Positions 18,481-29,561 of a stretch of DNA of 64,000 bases are shown in pieces (the stretch's first letter is position 1; every line of letters starts with the position of its first letter). The DNA lies in assembly GCA_022782305.1 (NCBI GenBank), contig JALFPC010000054.1, positions 1 through 64,000 of the forward strand, written 5' to 3'. The translations under genes were made by a program, and so were the position numbers. A model generated the notes under the pieces. The model saw nothing but the letters and a program-made list of their open reading frames with translations. It made no database searches and had not been told where the DNA came from. The stretch is from Prevotella sp. GTDB taxonomy: Bacteria > Bacteroidota > Bacteroidia > Bacteroidales > Bacteroidaceae.

Positions 18481-21291
18481 TTACTTCTCGGGCAGCATCA
18501 CTACTTCTATGCGGTTGCCTGGTTTGATAAACTCCTTGACGAATGCTGATATGGTCTGTGGGGTCTGAGCCTCAACCATCTCCTTGTATCCGCTATTGAG
18601 GTCAATATTATAGTCGCGCCATGTACCGATGACACCAGCCCAATAGCCATTGGTCTTTTCCTTGTCAGCGATATTCTTGAGCATATACTCCTTAACCTTA
18701 GCAAGCATGTCGGCATCGCAAGTCTCAGCAAGAGTCTTAACCTCCTGACGCATGATGGCAAGGGCCTCTTCGGCCTTCTCAGGTTTCATTGGGCAGTAGG
18801 CCTGAAGAACAACCGACTGCTTTTCGTCAAGACGTCTGGCACCAGCAGCAGCAGATACTGAATAAGCGGCGCTGGCATCCTCGCGAATCTTCTTGAGATA
18901 AATCATCTGAAGCACCTGTCCCACGATGTCGGCCTTGATGCTTGTTTCCATACTGTATTTCATATTGTCATTGCACCATATCATGAGAGCGATAGACTTA
19001 GGCGTTTCCATCTTGCGGCGGAAACTGTTGACTACCACGCCATTAGGACGAGTCTTCACATCATGACCCTTCTTAACCTTCTTTGCAGATGGAAGAGAGG
19101 CTATATACTGCTCAATAAGCGGACGTATGGTATTCTCATCATAATTTCCAACGATAGTGAAAGTGAAGGCAGCAGCATTGGCTGTCTGTTCCTTGGCAAT
19201 CTGCAAAATGCGGGCATAGTCAACCTTTGAGAGACTCTGCACGGTGAGAGGAGTAAATCTCGGGTTGTGACCCTCTGCGGTCACAGTGATAGAGTCAGAG
19301 AATGCCGACTCAGGAGTGAGTGACTTGTTTTGCAATGTCAGTTCATACTGCTTCATGATAGAAGCAAACGACTCGTTGTCTGGATTGATCTTGGTGAAAT
19401 ACAGATAGATGAGCTGCATGAGGGTCTCCATATCATTAGGAGTGGTGGTACCATTCAGTTCAACCCTGCGTGTTGAGAGACTCATGCCGAGGCTTACCAT
19501 CTTGCCAGCCAGGGCCTTCTGCAATTCGGTATTTGAGAATGTTCCCAAACCACTAGCCTCCACAGCATCATCGAACAACTGCAGATTAACGAAATCATTT
19601 TCACCATAGAGCGACGAACCACCCTGACCCTCGATGCTTACCAGCACCTGATCTTTCTTGTAGTCAGTTTTCTTGAGCACCACCTTAGCACCATTAGACA
19701 ATGTCAACTCGGTATAACCAAACTTGTTGTCGGTCTTTTCGCTCTTGATACTGCCTTTCTTGGGCAATTGCGAAATGAGGGGTTCGTTCTTAACATTGTC
19801 TACATAAGGCTGGATAGTCTCATTTCTGACATCTCTGATAGCCTTGAGCATACCCTCTTTGGTAGGATAGACAACTCCATCCTTCTCTGTATTGAAGTTG
19901 ATAACAACAAGGTTGGTATCGGTCTGTGATATCAACTCAGTCATAAGTCCATTAAGAACATCAAGTGGCAGCATTGGGATGATTTGTTTCATCATCTGGT
20001 ATTCATCATCAATGGATGGTATGGGCTCGTTGTCGAGGAAATGGTTCTTATACAGATTGCAGAACTGGGCATTGTATCTCTTGTCCTTATTGCTATATGC
20101 CTTGTCCCATGCACTGAGGGCGTTAGCCTTGGCACGTGAATACTCAGTGGCGGTGAAACCGTGTTTTGTCAATCTGAGCACCTCACGATAGATTGCCGAG
20201 AGAGTCTCCTCAGCCTTGCCGTCTTTGGGCAGAGCATAAACAGTGAAACAACCCTTGGTGCGTGCAAATATATAATTGCCAACATTGGCCTGAGCAGCCG
20301 CAAATGGGCATTCAGCCTTCTGTGAGAGTTCATTCAGTCGGTCGTTGAGCATAGATACAGCAGTATTCTTCAGATACTCTATGACCATATAGTCGGGAGT
20401 GTTCTTGAGTGAGTCTGGAATAACGTCAAATTTCACTTCCAGCTCCACAATATTCATATCCTGCTCCTTGTCCTTATCGATGATGATGATAGGTTCAGTA
20501 TTGTCTGGCACGGCCTCGTGCACAACAGGGGCAGGATTCTCTGGCATCTTGATATCGCTGAAGAGTCTCTTGATTTCAGCCTCTATATGGTCTACATCCA
20601 CATCACCAACTACAATGATACCTTGATTGTCGGGGCGATACCATTTTTCATAATAATCCCTCAAAACTTGGTATTTGAAGTTGTCGATAACGCTCATCAA
20701 ACCGATAGGCATTCTCAATCCATACTTACTATTGGGATAGAGCATAGGCAGATTGCGCTCAAACATTCTTGTAGAAGCGCTGGTACGCATACGCCACTCC
20801 TCATGTATTACTCCACGCTCCTTGTCAATCTCTGTGGGATCAAGAGTGAGTCCATCTGCCCAGTCATGGAGGATAAGCAGACAAGAGTCAAGGGCTGACT
20901 GGCGTGTTGTTGGCACATTTGAGATATTATACACGGTTTGGTCTATGCTGGTATAGGCATTGAGGTCGCGACCGAACTTTACACCTATAGACTCACAATA
21001 GCGCAACAGGTTGTCGCCGGGGAAATGGTCTGTGCCATTGAAGCACATATGCTCGAGGAAGTGAGCCAAACCTCTCTGCTCTTCCTCCTCCTGCAGCGAG
21101 CCCACTTTTTGTGCAATATAGAACTCGGCTCTGTTTTCAGGCCAGTTATTGTACCTTATGTAGTAAGTCAAGCCATTAGGCAGCTTACCTATCCTTACTG
21201 CATTGTCAACAGGAACCGATGGCATTTGGGCCATAGCCACAACCGACATAGCCATCAAAGCCACAAAACTAAATAATTTCTTTAATGTCAT
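18481..21291 (-). CDS. M16 family zinc metallopeptidase (pitrilysin-like)
   Basis: Signal peptide and HXXEH motif (RGLAHFLEHMCFNGTDHFPG); duplicated M16 halves. Confidence 0.93.
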   Translation of the reverse strand: MTLKKLFSFVALMAMSVVAMAQMPSVPVDNAVRIGKLPNGLTYYIRYNNWPENRAEFYIAQKVGSLQEEEEQRGLAHFLEHMCFNGTDHFPGDNLLRYCESIGVKFGRDLNAYTSIDQTVYNISNVPTTRQSALDSCLLILHDWADGLTLDPTEIDKERGVIHEEWRMRTSASTRMFERNLPMLYPNSKYGLRMPIGLMSVIDNFKYQVLRDYYEKWYRPDNQGIIVVGDVDVDHIEAEIKRLFSDIKMPENPAPVVHEAVPDNTEPIIIIDKDKEQDMNIVELEVKFDVIPDSLKNTPDYMVIEYLKNTAVSMLNDRLNELSQKAECPFAAAQANVGNYIFARTKGCFTVYALPKDGKAEETLSAIYREVLRLTKHGFTATEYSRAKANALSAWDKAYSNKDKRYNAQFCNLYKNHFLDNEPIPSIDDEYQMMKQIIPMLPLDVLNGLMTELISQTDTNLVVINFNTEKDGVVYPTKEGMLKAIRDVRNETIQPYVDNVKNEPLISQLPKKGSIKSEKTDNKFGYTELTLSNGAKVVLKKTDYKKDQVLVSIEGQGGSSLYGENDFVNLQLFDDAVEASGLGTFSNTELQKALAGKMVSLGMSLSTRRVELNGTTTPNDMETLMQLIYLYFTKINPDNESFASIMKQYELTLQNKSLTPESAFSDSITVTAEGHNPRFTPLTVQSLSKVDYARILQIAKEQTANAAAFTFTIVGNYDENTIRPLIEQYIASLPSAKKVKKGHDVKTRPNGVVVNSFRRKMETPKSIALMIWCNDNMKYSMETSIKADIVGQVLQMIYLKKIREDASAAYSVSAAAGARRLDEKQSVVLQAYCPMKPEKAEEALAIMRQEVKTLAETCDADMLAKVKEYMLKNIADKEKTNGYWAGVIGTWRDYNIDLNSGYKEMVEAQTPQTISAFVKEFIKPGNRIEVVMLPEK

Positions 21292-21461
21292 AATTATCTT
21301 TGGTTTAATTGTTATATTCATGATATCGTATTATTACGAATTGGGTTGCAAAGTTACATATTATTTCCAAATCACACATAATATATGTATTATTTTTGTA
21401 TTTTTTTAAACACAAATGACCATATAGCAAGGTATTTGGTTAATAATTCGATGTGTTTTGC

Positions 21462-22382
21462 TCATTCTTTCCTTATATTCCTGGGATGATGATTAAGTAT
21501 TGTGGACCTCAGAAATTGGGTATCGAGGTGTGTATATATCTCTGTGGTGTCTATACATTCGTGACCGAGGAGTTCTTGTATGACCCTCAGGTCGGCGCCT
21601 CCTTCAAGCAATGCCGTGGCAAAAGAATGGCGGAGAGTGTGCGGGCTAATCGTTTTGTTTATTCCAGCCTCTGCAGCTACTGCCTTTACCATGATAAGTA
21701 TCATAGTACGTGTGAGATGTGCTCCACGACGATTGAGAAACACATAATCTTCCTCTCCTGCCTTGATATTCATCTCGCTGCGGCATGCAAACCATAGCAT
21801 AAGTTCATTGATTGCCTTCTCGGAGATAGGCACCAGACGCTCTTTCATACCCTTGCCTTTCACCCTAACATACTGCTCATCGAGATAAAGGTCGGCAAGA
21901 CGAAGTCCCACAAGTTCACTCACCCGCAGACCACACGAAAAGAGCACCTCTATGATAGCCCTATTGCGATGACCTTCCCATTTGCTCAGGTCTATGGCGT
22001 CTTCCATTGCATCCACCTCAGCCGTAGTGAGCACTTCTGGCAGATGTTTGCCTGTTTGCGGCGACTCGAGGAGTTCCGAAGGGTCATCATCCCTATATCC
22101 ATCAAGCATGAGAAAGCGATAATAAGACCTCACGCCGCTTAGGATGCGACATTGCGATACCATGCCGATGCCTATATCATGAAGGCTGACAGCAAAATCG
22201 CGCAGGTTATCAAGGCATGCCTCTTCTATTCTTATGCCCTTTTGCACAAGAAAAGAATTGAGCTTCATAATGTCTCTGTTGTAGGCCTCTATGGTATGCG
22301 GAGAATAATTGCGCTCCAGCTTTAGATAGCGTAGATATACCGCCATTGTATTATTAATAGTCTTTTTCTTGCTTGTTTCCAT
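21462..22382 (-). CDS. xerD: Tyrosine recombinase XerD/XerC
   Basis: LERNYSPHTIEAYNRDI, LFSCGLRVSELVGLRLADL, SPHTLRHSFATALLEGGADLRVIQELLGHECIDTTEIYTHLD. Confidence 0.93.
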   Translation of the reverse strand: METSKKKTINNTMAVYLRYLKLERNYSPHTIEAYNRDIMKLNSFLVQKGIRIEEACLDNLRDFAVSLHDIGIGMVSQCRILSGVRSYYRFLMLDGYRDDDPSELLESPQTGKHLPEVLTTAEVDAMEDAIDLSKWEGHRNRAIIEVLFSCGLRVSELVGLRLADLYLDEQYVRVKGKGMKERLVPISEKAINELMLWFACRSEMNIKAGEEDYVFLNRRGAHLTRTMILIMVKAVAAEAGINKTISPHTLRHSFATALLEGGADLRVIQELLGHECIDTTEIYTHLDTQFLRSTILNHHPRNIRKE

Positions 22383-22391
22383 TTATTTTTG

Positions 22392-22399
22392 TATTTTTG
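22392..22399 (+). promoter_or_regulatory. -7 element (TATTTTTG) of aroQ
   Basis: TAnnTTTG match 26 bp upstream of the aroQ ATG, with TTG about 20 nt upstream, overlapping the xerD 5' end. Confidence 0.5.
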
Positions 22400-22424
22400 T
22401 GGCGTCAAAGTTACAAAAATAATT

Positions 22425-22856
22425 ATGAAAATACAAATCATCAACGGTCCAAATCTCAATATGCTCGGTAAAAGAGAGCCAGGCATATATGGCAACAGTA
22501 CGTTTGAATCCTATCTCCAACTGCTCAAAAATGCCTATCCTGACATAGAATTAGACTACTATCAGAGCAATGTGGAGGGTCTGCTGATAGACAAAATGCA
22601 GGAGGTGGGGTATGATATAGACGGTATTGTGCTCAATGCCGGTGCCTATACCCACACAAGCATAGCCCTGCATGACTGTATACGCTCGCTACCTTGCGAT
22701 GTGGTGGAGGTGCACATCTCCAATGTTAACAAGCGTGAGGATTTTAGACACCACTCCTTCATTTCGAGCGCATGCCTGGGAGTGATATGCGGATTTGGCC
22801 TCGACTCTTACCGATTGGCAATAGAGGCACTCATACAGAAAAGCAAAGCACAATAA
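22425..22856 (+). CDS. aroQ: Type II 3-dehydroquinate dehydratase
   Basis: MKIQIINGPNLNMLGKREPGIYG, NAGAYTHTSIALHD, EVHISNVNKREDFRHHSF. Confidence 0.97.
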   Translation: MKIQIINGPNLNMLGKREPGIYGNSTFESYLQLLKNAYPDIELDYYQSNVEGLLIDKMQEVGYDIDGIVLNAGAYTHTSIALHDCIRSLPCDVVEVHISNVNKREDFRHHSFISSACLGVICGFGLDSYRLAIEALIQKSKAQ

Positions 22857-22878
22857 ATCCTTTAACAACAGGTTTATC

Positions 22879-23514
22879 ATGGCAGAATCGACCCTTTACA
22901 AGTATATCCTCGATCACTCCGACCCCGAAGGCAACTATCTCTACCGCCTCTATCGAGCCACAAACATATACATGCTACATGGCAGGATGGCTAGCGGCCA
23001 TCTGCAGGGGCGACTGCTTAAGATGCTTGTAAGAATGATAAACCCCAATAATATCCTCGAAGTTGGCACATTCAGCGGTTATAGTGCCATATGCATGGCT
23101 GAGGGATTAGGGGATGGCGGCAAGGTATATACCTTTGAGATTAACGACGAACAGGAGGATTTTACACGCAAATGGATTGAACAATCGCCAGTGGCATCCA
23201 AGATTGAGTTTATTATTGGTGATGCCATCACAGAAGCGCCACGACTGGGCATATCCTTCGACATGGCATTCATAGACGGCGACAAGCGTACCTATTGCGA
23301 AACTTACGAGATGGCACTTAAAGTGATAAGGCAAGGCGGTTTCATACTCGCTGACAACACCCTTTGGGATGGGCATGTGATTGACCATGCTTATGACAAA
23401 GATCCACAGACTAAAGGTATAGAGAGGTTTAATGACCTTGTAGCTGCCGACACAAGAGTAGAAAAGGTGATACTGCCGTTGCGAGATGGTCTCACCCTGA
23501 TAAGAAAACTATAG
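22879..23514 (+). CDS. Class I SAM-dependent O-methyltransferase
   Basis: NILEVGTFSGYSAICMAEGL, DMAFIDGDKRTYCETYEMALKVIRQGGFILADNTLWDG. Confidence 0.92.
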   Translation: MAESTLYKYILDHSDPEGNYLYRLYRATNIYMLHGRMASGHLQGRLLKMLVRMINPNNILEVGTFSGYSAICMAEGLGDGGKVYTFEINDEQEDFTRKWIEQSPVASKIEFIIGDAITEAPRLGISFDMAFIDGDKRTYCETYEMALKVIRQGGFILADNTLWDGHVIDHAYDKDPQTKGIERFNDLVAADTRVEKVILPLRDGLTLIRKL

Positions 23515-23607
23515 CACAACTGCCAGATATTAGCATGACCAATAATGGATAATACAGTTGGATGACAACAATAATATAACAAAATTTACAACCAAAATAT
23601 CATTGTT

Positions 23608-24561
23608 ATGGAAAAGTATTTCGCTGACGAACAGAGATACGATAACGGCATCAAATACCGCCGCTGCGGCAGAAGCGGTATACTACTGCCGGAAGTAAGT
23701 CTGGGATTATGGCACAATTTCGGCGGAGTGGACGATTATGAGCGCTCACGCTCCATTATCCGTTATGCCTTTGACCACGGCATCACTCACCTTGATCTGG
23801 CCAACAACTATGGTCCTCCCTATGGTAGTGCCGAAGAAACCATGGGCAAGATTATGGAAGAAGACCTCAGACCTTACCGCGACGAACTCTTCATTAGTAC
23901 CAAAGCAGGATATGACATGTGGGCAGGACCCTATGGTAACTGGGGATCACGCAAGTATCTCATTGCCAGCCTCGACCAAAGTCTCAAGAGAATGAAATTA
24001 GATTATGTAGATCTCTTCTACAGTCATAGATACGATCCTGACACTCCTCTCGATGAAACACTGCAGGCAATGGTAGACATAGTAAAGAGTGGTAAAGCCC
24101 TATATCTCGGCATCTCACGATGGCCACTGGAAGCCACACGCTATGCCATCAACTATCTGCGCAACCACGACACACCGTTGCTCATCTACCAAGGCAGGCT
24201 CAACATGCTTGACCATGCTCCCATGGATGAGGGAATATTGCAGTTGTGCCACCAAGAGGGCATAGGCTTCATCTCTTTCTCACCACTGGCTCAAGGATTG
24301 CTCACCGACAGATATATAAACGGCATTCCTGAAGGAAGCCGCATGACCAAAGGGAAGTTTCTCAAACCAGACATGCTCACAAACCAACTCCTCGAAACCA
24401 TTAGGTCCTATAATCAGGAAGCACAGGCTCAAGGCATGACTCTCGCAGAAAGGGCTCTTGCATGGATATTGGAACAAGAGGGCGTCACCTCCGTACTCGT
24501 AGGAGCCAGCAGCACAGAACAACTTGCTCGCAACATGAAGGTTATGGAGAAAAGCAAATAA
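23608..24561 (+). CDS. Aldo/keto reductase (YghZ-like)
   Basis: GITHLDLANNYGPPYGSAEETMGKIMEEDLRPYRDELFISTKAGYDMWAGPYG. Confidence 0.9.
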   Translation: MEKYFADEQRYDNGIKYRRCGRSGILLPEVSLGLWHNFGGVDDYERSRSIIRYAFDHGITHLDLANNYGPPYGSAEETMGKIMEEDLRPYRDELFISTKAGYDMWAGPYGNWGSRKYLIASLDQSLKRMKLDYVDLFYSHRYDPDTPLDETLQAMVDIVKSGKALYLGISRWPLEATRYAINYLRNHDTPLLIYQGRLNMLDHAPMDEGILQLCHQEGIGFISFSPLAQGLLTDRYINGIPEGSRMTKGKFLKPDMLTNQLLETIRSYNQEAQAQGMTLAERALAWILEQEGVTSVLVGASSTEQLARNMKVMEKSK

Positions 24562-24616
24562 TCTGCAATGGTAATAGAGAAAAGAATCTAACCCCAACAA
24601 GGATATCAAAAGCACT

Positions 24617-25789
24617 ATGGACATAAAAGGGAAAATCAGAATAGGATTTGATGCCAAAAGGGCTGCACAAAATGGTACCGGACTTGGCAACTATAGCCGA
24701 TTTGTCATAGACTCGCTCATTGACCGCTATCCCAACAATGACTATTTGCTCTATATTCCCAATTCAAAGAAATCACCTCATCTAAACGAGATAACAAATG
24801 CCGACAAGGCAGAAAAGCATTGTCCACACACTCCTTTCACCAGATTGTGCAGTGCATTATGGCGAATATGGCATATAACTGACGATATAGAGCATGAGAA
24901 CCTTGACATCTTCCATGGCTTGAGCAACGAACTGCCACTCAACATAGCCAAATCAAAATGCCTGAAGATAGTAACCATCCACGACCTAATATTCAAGCAT
25001 TGCAAACAATACTACCACCAGATAGACAGATGGATTTATGATCAAAAATTCTATCGTGCATGCCGCAATGCAGATGTAGTGGTGGCCGTAAGCGAGTTTA
25101 CCAAGCAGGAGATTATCCATTATTACGGTATCGCACCAGAAAAAATCAAGGTTGTATACCAAGGATGCAATGAGTCTTTCCGCCAACCTGCCGACAAAAC
25201 CCTGATGGAAGAAGCAAGGCGCAAATATTCACTGCCTGATAACTTTGTCCTATATGTAGGCAGCATAGAAGAGCGCAAAAACCTCATGCTGATAGCCAAA
25301 GCATTAAATAGCATGGTTGCAAAGGATGCCAAAGTGGTGGTAGTGGGCAAGAAGACGCCTTATACCGACAAGGTAAAGCAATATCTCAAAGACCATGACC
25401 TTGAATCCAGAGTGCTCTTTCTTCATAATGTGACATACAATTATCTGCCATCCTTTTATCACATGGCCAGGGTATTTGTCTACCCCTCACGCATAGAGGG
25501 TTTTGGCATACCCATGCTCGAGGCATTATGCTGCGGTGTGCCTGCCATAGGATGCAAGGGCTCTTGTCTGGAGGAGGCTGGCGGCCCACATAGTATTTAT
25601 GTTGATCCTGACGACTATAAAGGCATGGCCAACGCCATAGACATGATATGGACAGATGAAAAAAAGCGCCGTGAGATGATTAATCGCGGACATGAGTATG
25701 AGCAACTCTTCACTCGCGAGTTGCTCACAGATAAACTTATGGATGTGTACAAAGATGCTCTAAAGACCAAACAGGAGATGTTTTGCTGA
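24617..25789 (+). CDS. GT4-family glycosyltransferase
   Basis: DIFHGLSNELP, VVAVSEFTKQEIIHYYGI, VFVYPSRIEGFGIPMLEALCCGVPAIGC. Confidence 0.93.
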   Translation: MDIKGKIRIGFDAKRAAQNGTGLGNYSRFVIDSLIDRYPNNDYLLYIPNSKKSPHLNEITNADKAEKHCPHTPFTRLCSALWRIWHITDDIEHENLDIFHGLSNELPLNIAKSKCLKIVTIHDLIFKHCKQYYHQIDRWIYDQKFYRACRNADVVVAVSEFTKQEIIHYYGIAPEKIKVVYQGCNESFRQPADKTLMEEARRKYSLPDNFVLYVGSIEERKNLMLIAKALNSMVAKDAKVVVVGKKTPYTDKVKQYLKDHDLESRVLFLHNVTYNYLPSFYHMARVFVYPSRIEGFGIPMLEALCCGVPAIGCKGSCLEEAGGPHSIYVDPDDYKGMANAIDMIWTDEKKRREMINRGHEYEQLFTRELLTDKLMDVYKDALKTKQEMFC

Positions 25790-25838
25790 CAATAAGATTC
25801 ATAGGACATAAAAAAACGAAGACACCATATAGACAACA

Positions 25839-26771
25839 ATGAAGATTGCTATCATTATCCCATGCTATAACGAACAAGAGGTGCTGCCACTGACAGCCCC
25901 AAGGATTGTGGCGCTTACCGAAAGATTGAAACAAGAAGTGGATGCCGACACTGATGTGATGTTTGTAGACGACGGCAGCCGCGACAACACATGGAGTCTG
26001 ATATGCCAACTCTCAGCCGAGCATACCAACATGCATGGCATACGGCTCTCACACAACGAGGGACACCAAAACGCACTGTGGGCTGGATTGGAGACCTGCG
26101 TAGAACATTACAACGCCATGGTTACCATAGATGCAGACCTGCAAGACGATGAGACTGTCATCATTGACATGGCTCGCCATGTGGCACAGGGCAAGGACAT
26201 CGTGTATGGAGTGAGGAAAGAGCGCACCACCGACACCATCTTCAAGCGTTCTTCTGCCCTGCTCTTCTATCGTATCATGCAGAAAGTGGACAAGGAAACG
26301 GTCTTCAATCATGCCGACTTCAGAATGATGACAGCCAGAAGCGTGAGGGCACTGCTGCAATATGGTGAACGCAACCTCTATCTCAGGGGAATAGTGAGGA
26401 TGTTGGGGTTCAATGAGGCTTTCGTCTATTACGACAGGCGCAAGAGAGAGGCAGGAGAATCGAAATATCCTTTTTCCAAAATGCTCAAATTCTCTGTGGA
26501 TGGCATCACCTCCTTTTCTGACGCACCGCTCAAATGGATCACGTTTATAGGTTTGTCTATGACCGTGGTGGCCTTTTGCATCATCATCTATGCCCTGTAT
26601 GAGCATTTCTCAGGTAAGACTCTCCAAGGCTGGACATCAATGCTCGTGTCTATGTGGTTCATAGGCGGCATCATCACAACTGGCATTGGAGTGGTGGGCG
26701 TATACATTGGCAAGATATACACAGAGGTGAAACGCAGGCCAAGGTATTTTATCCAAGACAGGACAAAGTAG
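25839..26771 (+). CDS. GT2-family glycosyltransferase with C-terminal TM helices
   Basis: IIIPCYNEQEVLPLTAPRI...VMFVDDGSRDNTW, ITIDADLQDDE; two C-terminal TM segments. Confidence 0.93.
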   Translation: MKIAIIIPCYNEQEVLPLTAPRIVALTERLKQEVDADTDVMFVDDGSRDNTWSLICQLSAEHTNMHGIRLSHNEGHQNALWAGLETCVEHYNAMVTIDADLQDDETVIIDMARHVAQGKDIVYGVRKERTTDTIFKRSSALLFYRIMQKVDKETVFNHADFRMMTARSVRALLQYGERNLYLRGIVRMLGFNEAFVYYDRRKREAGESKYPFSKMLKFSVDGITSFSDAPLKWITFIGLSMTVVAFCIIIYALYEHFSGKTLQGWTSMLVSMWFIGGIITTGIGVVGVYIGKIYTEVKRRPRYFIQDRTK

Positions 26772-26795
26772 TTGATTACAACAAATAGAATAAAA

Positions 26796-27551
26796 ATGCT
26801 TAGATATACCATCAATCCCAAATATAGCGAAATAAGCGAGTTTATCATATCGCTCCCCAACCTCATCCTTTCTGACGGAGAGATGATTCACAACGGACGA
26901 AACATGATAAAAACCATCACCGCCCCCAATGGCATCAAACTCAATGTCAAGAGGTATCACAAACCCACATGGATAAATGCTTTTGTATATTCTTCGGGCA
27001 TCAGAAAACCCAAGGGAGCAAGGGCATACGAATATTCTAATATATTGCTTGACAACGAAATTGAGACTCCTGAGTCGGTGGCATACATAGAAGACCGCAG
27101 ATTAGGGATTTTGGGATATTCATACTACATAAGCATACAATGTCCATACAGTCACAGACTTTATGAGTTGGGGGATGCCCATCCATCAGACTATGAACCG
27201 TTGGGTAAGGCTCTGGCAGCCTTTGCTGCTTCCATGCATGACAAGGGTTTCTTGCATCGCGACTTCTCTCCTGGCAATATTCTTTGGGAGAAAGACAGAC
27301 AAGGGCATTACAACTTTTCTGTAGTAGATATCAACAGAATGTATTTCGGCAAAGTGTCAGCCCTCATGGGCAGTAGGAATTTCTCAAGACTGTGGGGACC
27401 TAAGCGTTTCATACAACTCATGGTAGAAGAATATGCCAATCTGAGAGGAGCCAATGCCAGCCAATGCCTTGAGGCTGTAATGGATGAGCGCCGTAAGTTC
27501 TGGAAACGGTATATGCGCAAGCGCACCATAGAATTCAAACTCGAACTATAA
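26796..27551 (+). CDS. Lipopolysaccharide (Kdo/WaaP-type) kinase family protein
   Basis: Kinase-like active site GFLHRDFSPGNILWEKDRQGHYNFSVVDINRMYFG. Start at 26772 also possible. Confidence 0.75.
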   Translation: MLRYTINPKYSEISEFIISLPNLILSDGEMIHNGRNMIKTITAPNGIKLNVKRYHKPTWINAFVYSSGIRKPKGARAYEYSNILLDNEIETPESVAYIEDRRLGILGYSYYISIQCPYSHRLYELGDAHPSDYEPLGKALAAFAASMHDKGFLHRDFSPGNILWEKDRQGHYNFSVVDINRMYFGKVSALMGSRNFSRLWGPKRFIQLMVEEYANLRGANASQCLEAVMDERRKFWKRYMRKRTIEFKLEL

Positions 27552-27604
27552 AACGCATCCATTCATCAATACCTACAGGCTTCATTCCTCGTTATCAGCA
27601 GATA

Positions 27605-29404
27605 TCACCCTTCCTTGTCGTCGGTTAGTTTTATCCTTCCGTCGTAAGTGGTCATCATCTCTTTAGTATAGCGATATTGGTTGCTGGCAATGCTTGCTGT
27701 CGTGTCGTAATGCTCAGATTGTATGCACATCAGCCCACACATCAGTTCATAAATCAAATCATTGGTAAAACTCTTGTCTTTATTGTCTTTCAATGCCTGA
27801 AACACATCACTATGGATGGTTGCATATTCTTCTGAGAGCCATACCCATAAAGGAATTCTGACCATGCCAAAACCAAGAAATCGCGGTGAGCGCCTCATGT
27901 AGGGAATGGCTCCATGGTCAGAGAAATAAACCATGGCAGCCATATTTAGTTTCTGCCGTGCATAATCATATATGGATTTTAGTATATGGTCATTATAGTG
28001 TATTGAGTTCTTGTAAGTCACCACATCATCTCCACTGGCAAGTCCATTGGCTTGTGCATAATACTCTGGATAGCGGTTGCTGTAGTTGAAATGATTTCCC
28101 TTGAGATGCAGAACCAGCAGGTTATTGACCTCTGGATTGAGTTCATCCATAAATTCAAGCAACGATTGGTCATACTGCACCTTGTTCAGTTCTTGCTTGG
28201 TCCACTTTGCCACATCTGAAGTTTCTGCCACCAGTGTTACAGGTGTATCTGCACATCCCAAATGCCCCTGGTTGCTATACCAATGAACCCTATATCCTGC
28301 CTTGTGGGCTATGTCCACAATTGAGCAGGCAGTAACGAAGTCCTTGTCGTTATACTGGTTGCACTCAGTCAGCGCCCTTTCAAGCGACGGCACTGTCTGC
28401 ATGGCACAAGAATAGGCTTGGCTGAAAAGTATGAAACGGTCATCACCGGCATTCATATCCGACTGCCATGGAGTGGTTGGGAAATCCTGCTTGCGGTAAA
28501 GATCCATGTAATCCCTGCATGCCGACTCGCCTATCACCATCACAATGGTATGGGGATGTGGCACGGGAGCCTCAGGCTGGCTTACAGCAAGCGACTTCAA
28601 TCTCTGCGCTCTTCCTTCCTTATATGCCTTGTTGCTCTTTCTGTATTCGAGTATATCATTATACAAAATCACTATTCCCGTGCGAACAAATAGTCCGTGG
28701 CTAATCTTCCAGATGTATATGGAGAAAAATATCAGCAATGCCACCACCACCGCCAATGCCGCCCATTCATGGGTGCTGTGGGGTGTCAGCAGATTATTGC
28801 CTGAAATCTGGATATTGGCAATTGTCATCATGGCCACGGCAAGCAAGGTAGCCATGGTAATCATCACCACCTTATAGGATTTGAATGATTTGATATATTC
28901 TATCACTTCATTATAGTTGGTTTCCTGCACCACCTGCATACCATTGGCATCCACGCACACCTTATATATGAGATAATACATTATCTGAACCAAGGGCAAC
29001 ACAAGCAAAAGCACCTCAACAATGGTCATAACAACAGTTCCTGCCACGCCGCAGCCTGCCATAATCGCACCAAGACACGACAACCATCCAAACAGATATA
29101 TACCAAATGCTATATCCATATGATTATCATAGTCGGGACTGCTCTTGCGGTGTGTTTTGTCATACAGGATATTATATGTGACCATCCACAACACCGCCGT
29201 AACGGCAATTACAGCCATAGCCCATGACGATTCCAAGGATATAGTGCTAGGCAGGGATGCCAATAATGATGCCACAAGATAGCGCCGGAACTGCTGTCCG
29301 CGTGAGTTGCGTGCCAAACCTCTGTTGTAACGCAAGAAGATGGCATATGACAACGAAAACAAGGCCAATGCCAGTATTATGTACATAATTATTCTGCTCA
29401 TCAA
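27605..29404 (-). CDS. Phosphoethanolamine transferase (EptA-like, sulfatase fold)
   Basis: N-terminal TM helices; TIVMVIGESACRDYM, CAMQTVPSLERALTE, LLVLHLKGNHFNY, MVYFSDHGAIPY. Confidence 0.88.
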   Translation of the reverse strand: MMSRIIMYIILALALFSLSYAIFLRYNRGLARNSRGQQFRRYLVASLLASLPSTISLESSWAMAVIAVTAVLWMVTYNILYDKTHRKSSPDYDNHMDIAFGIYLFGWLSCLGAIMAGCGVAGTVVMTIVEVLLLVLPLVQIMYYLIYKVCVDANGMQVVQETNYNEVIEYIKSFKSYKVVMITMATLLAVAMMTIANIQISGNNLLTPHSTHEWAALAVVVALLIFFSIYIWKISHGLFVRTGIVILYNDILEYRKSNKAYKEGRAQRLKSLAVSQPEAPVPHPHTIVMVIGESACRDYMDLYRKQDFPTTPWQSDMNAGDDRFILFSQAYSCAMQTVPSLERALTECNQYNDKDFVTACSIVDIAHKAGYRVHWYSNQGHLGCADTPVTLVAETSDVAKWTKQELNKVQYDQSLLEFMDELNPEVNNLLVLHLKGNHFNYSNRYPEYYAQANGLASGDDVVTYKNSIHYNDHILKSIYDYARQKLNMAAMVYFSDHGAIPYMRRSPRFLGFGMVRIPLWVWLSEEYATIHSDVFQALKDNKDKSFTNDLIYELMCGLMCIQSEHYDTTASIASNQYRYTKEMMTTYDGRIKLTDDKEG

Positions 29405-29561
29405 TATGCTGTTTGCTGATAAAAATATCCGCTATAGTACTTTATTATACTTTTTCGAATGCAAAGATAATGTTTTTTCCCATTTTAAGAAAATAAAATT
29501 ATATTCACTTCTCTCAATTGGCCTAAAATACTTACCTTTGCCATCAAAATACAATAAAGAT

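Noticed and set aside
21462-22382. Tyrosine recombinase as a sign of an integrative element
   Set aside because: Sequence and location beside aroQ fit housekeeping XerD; no att repeats, mobilisation or phage genes nearby.
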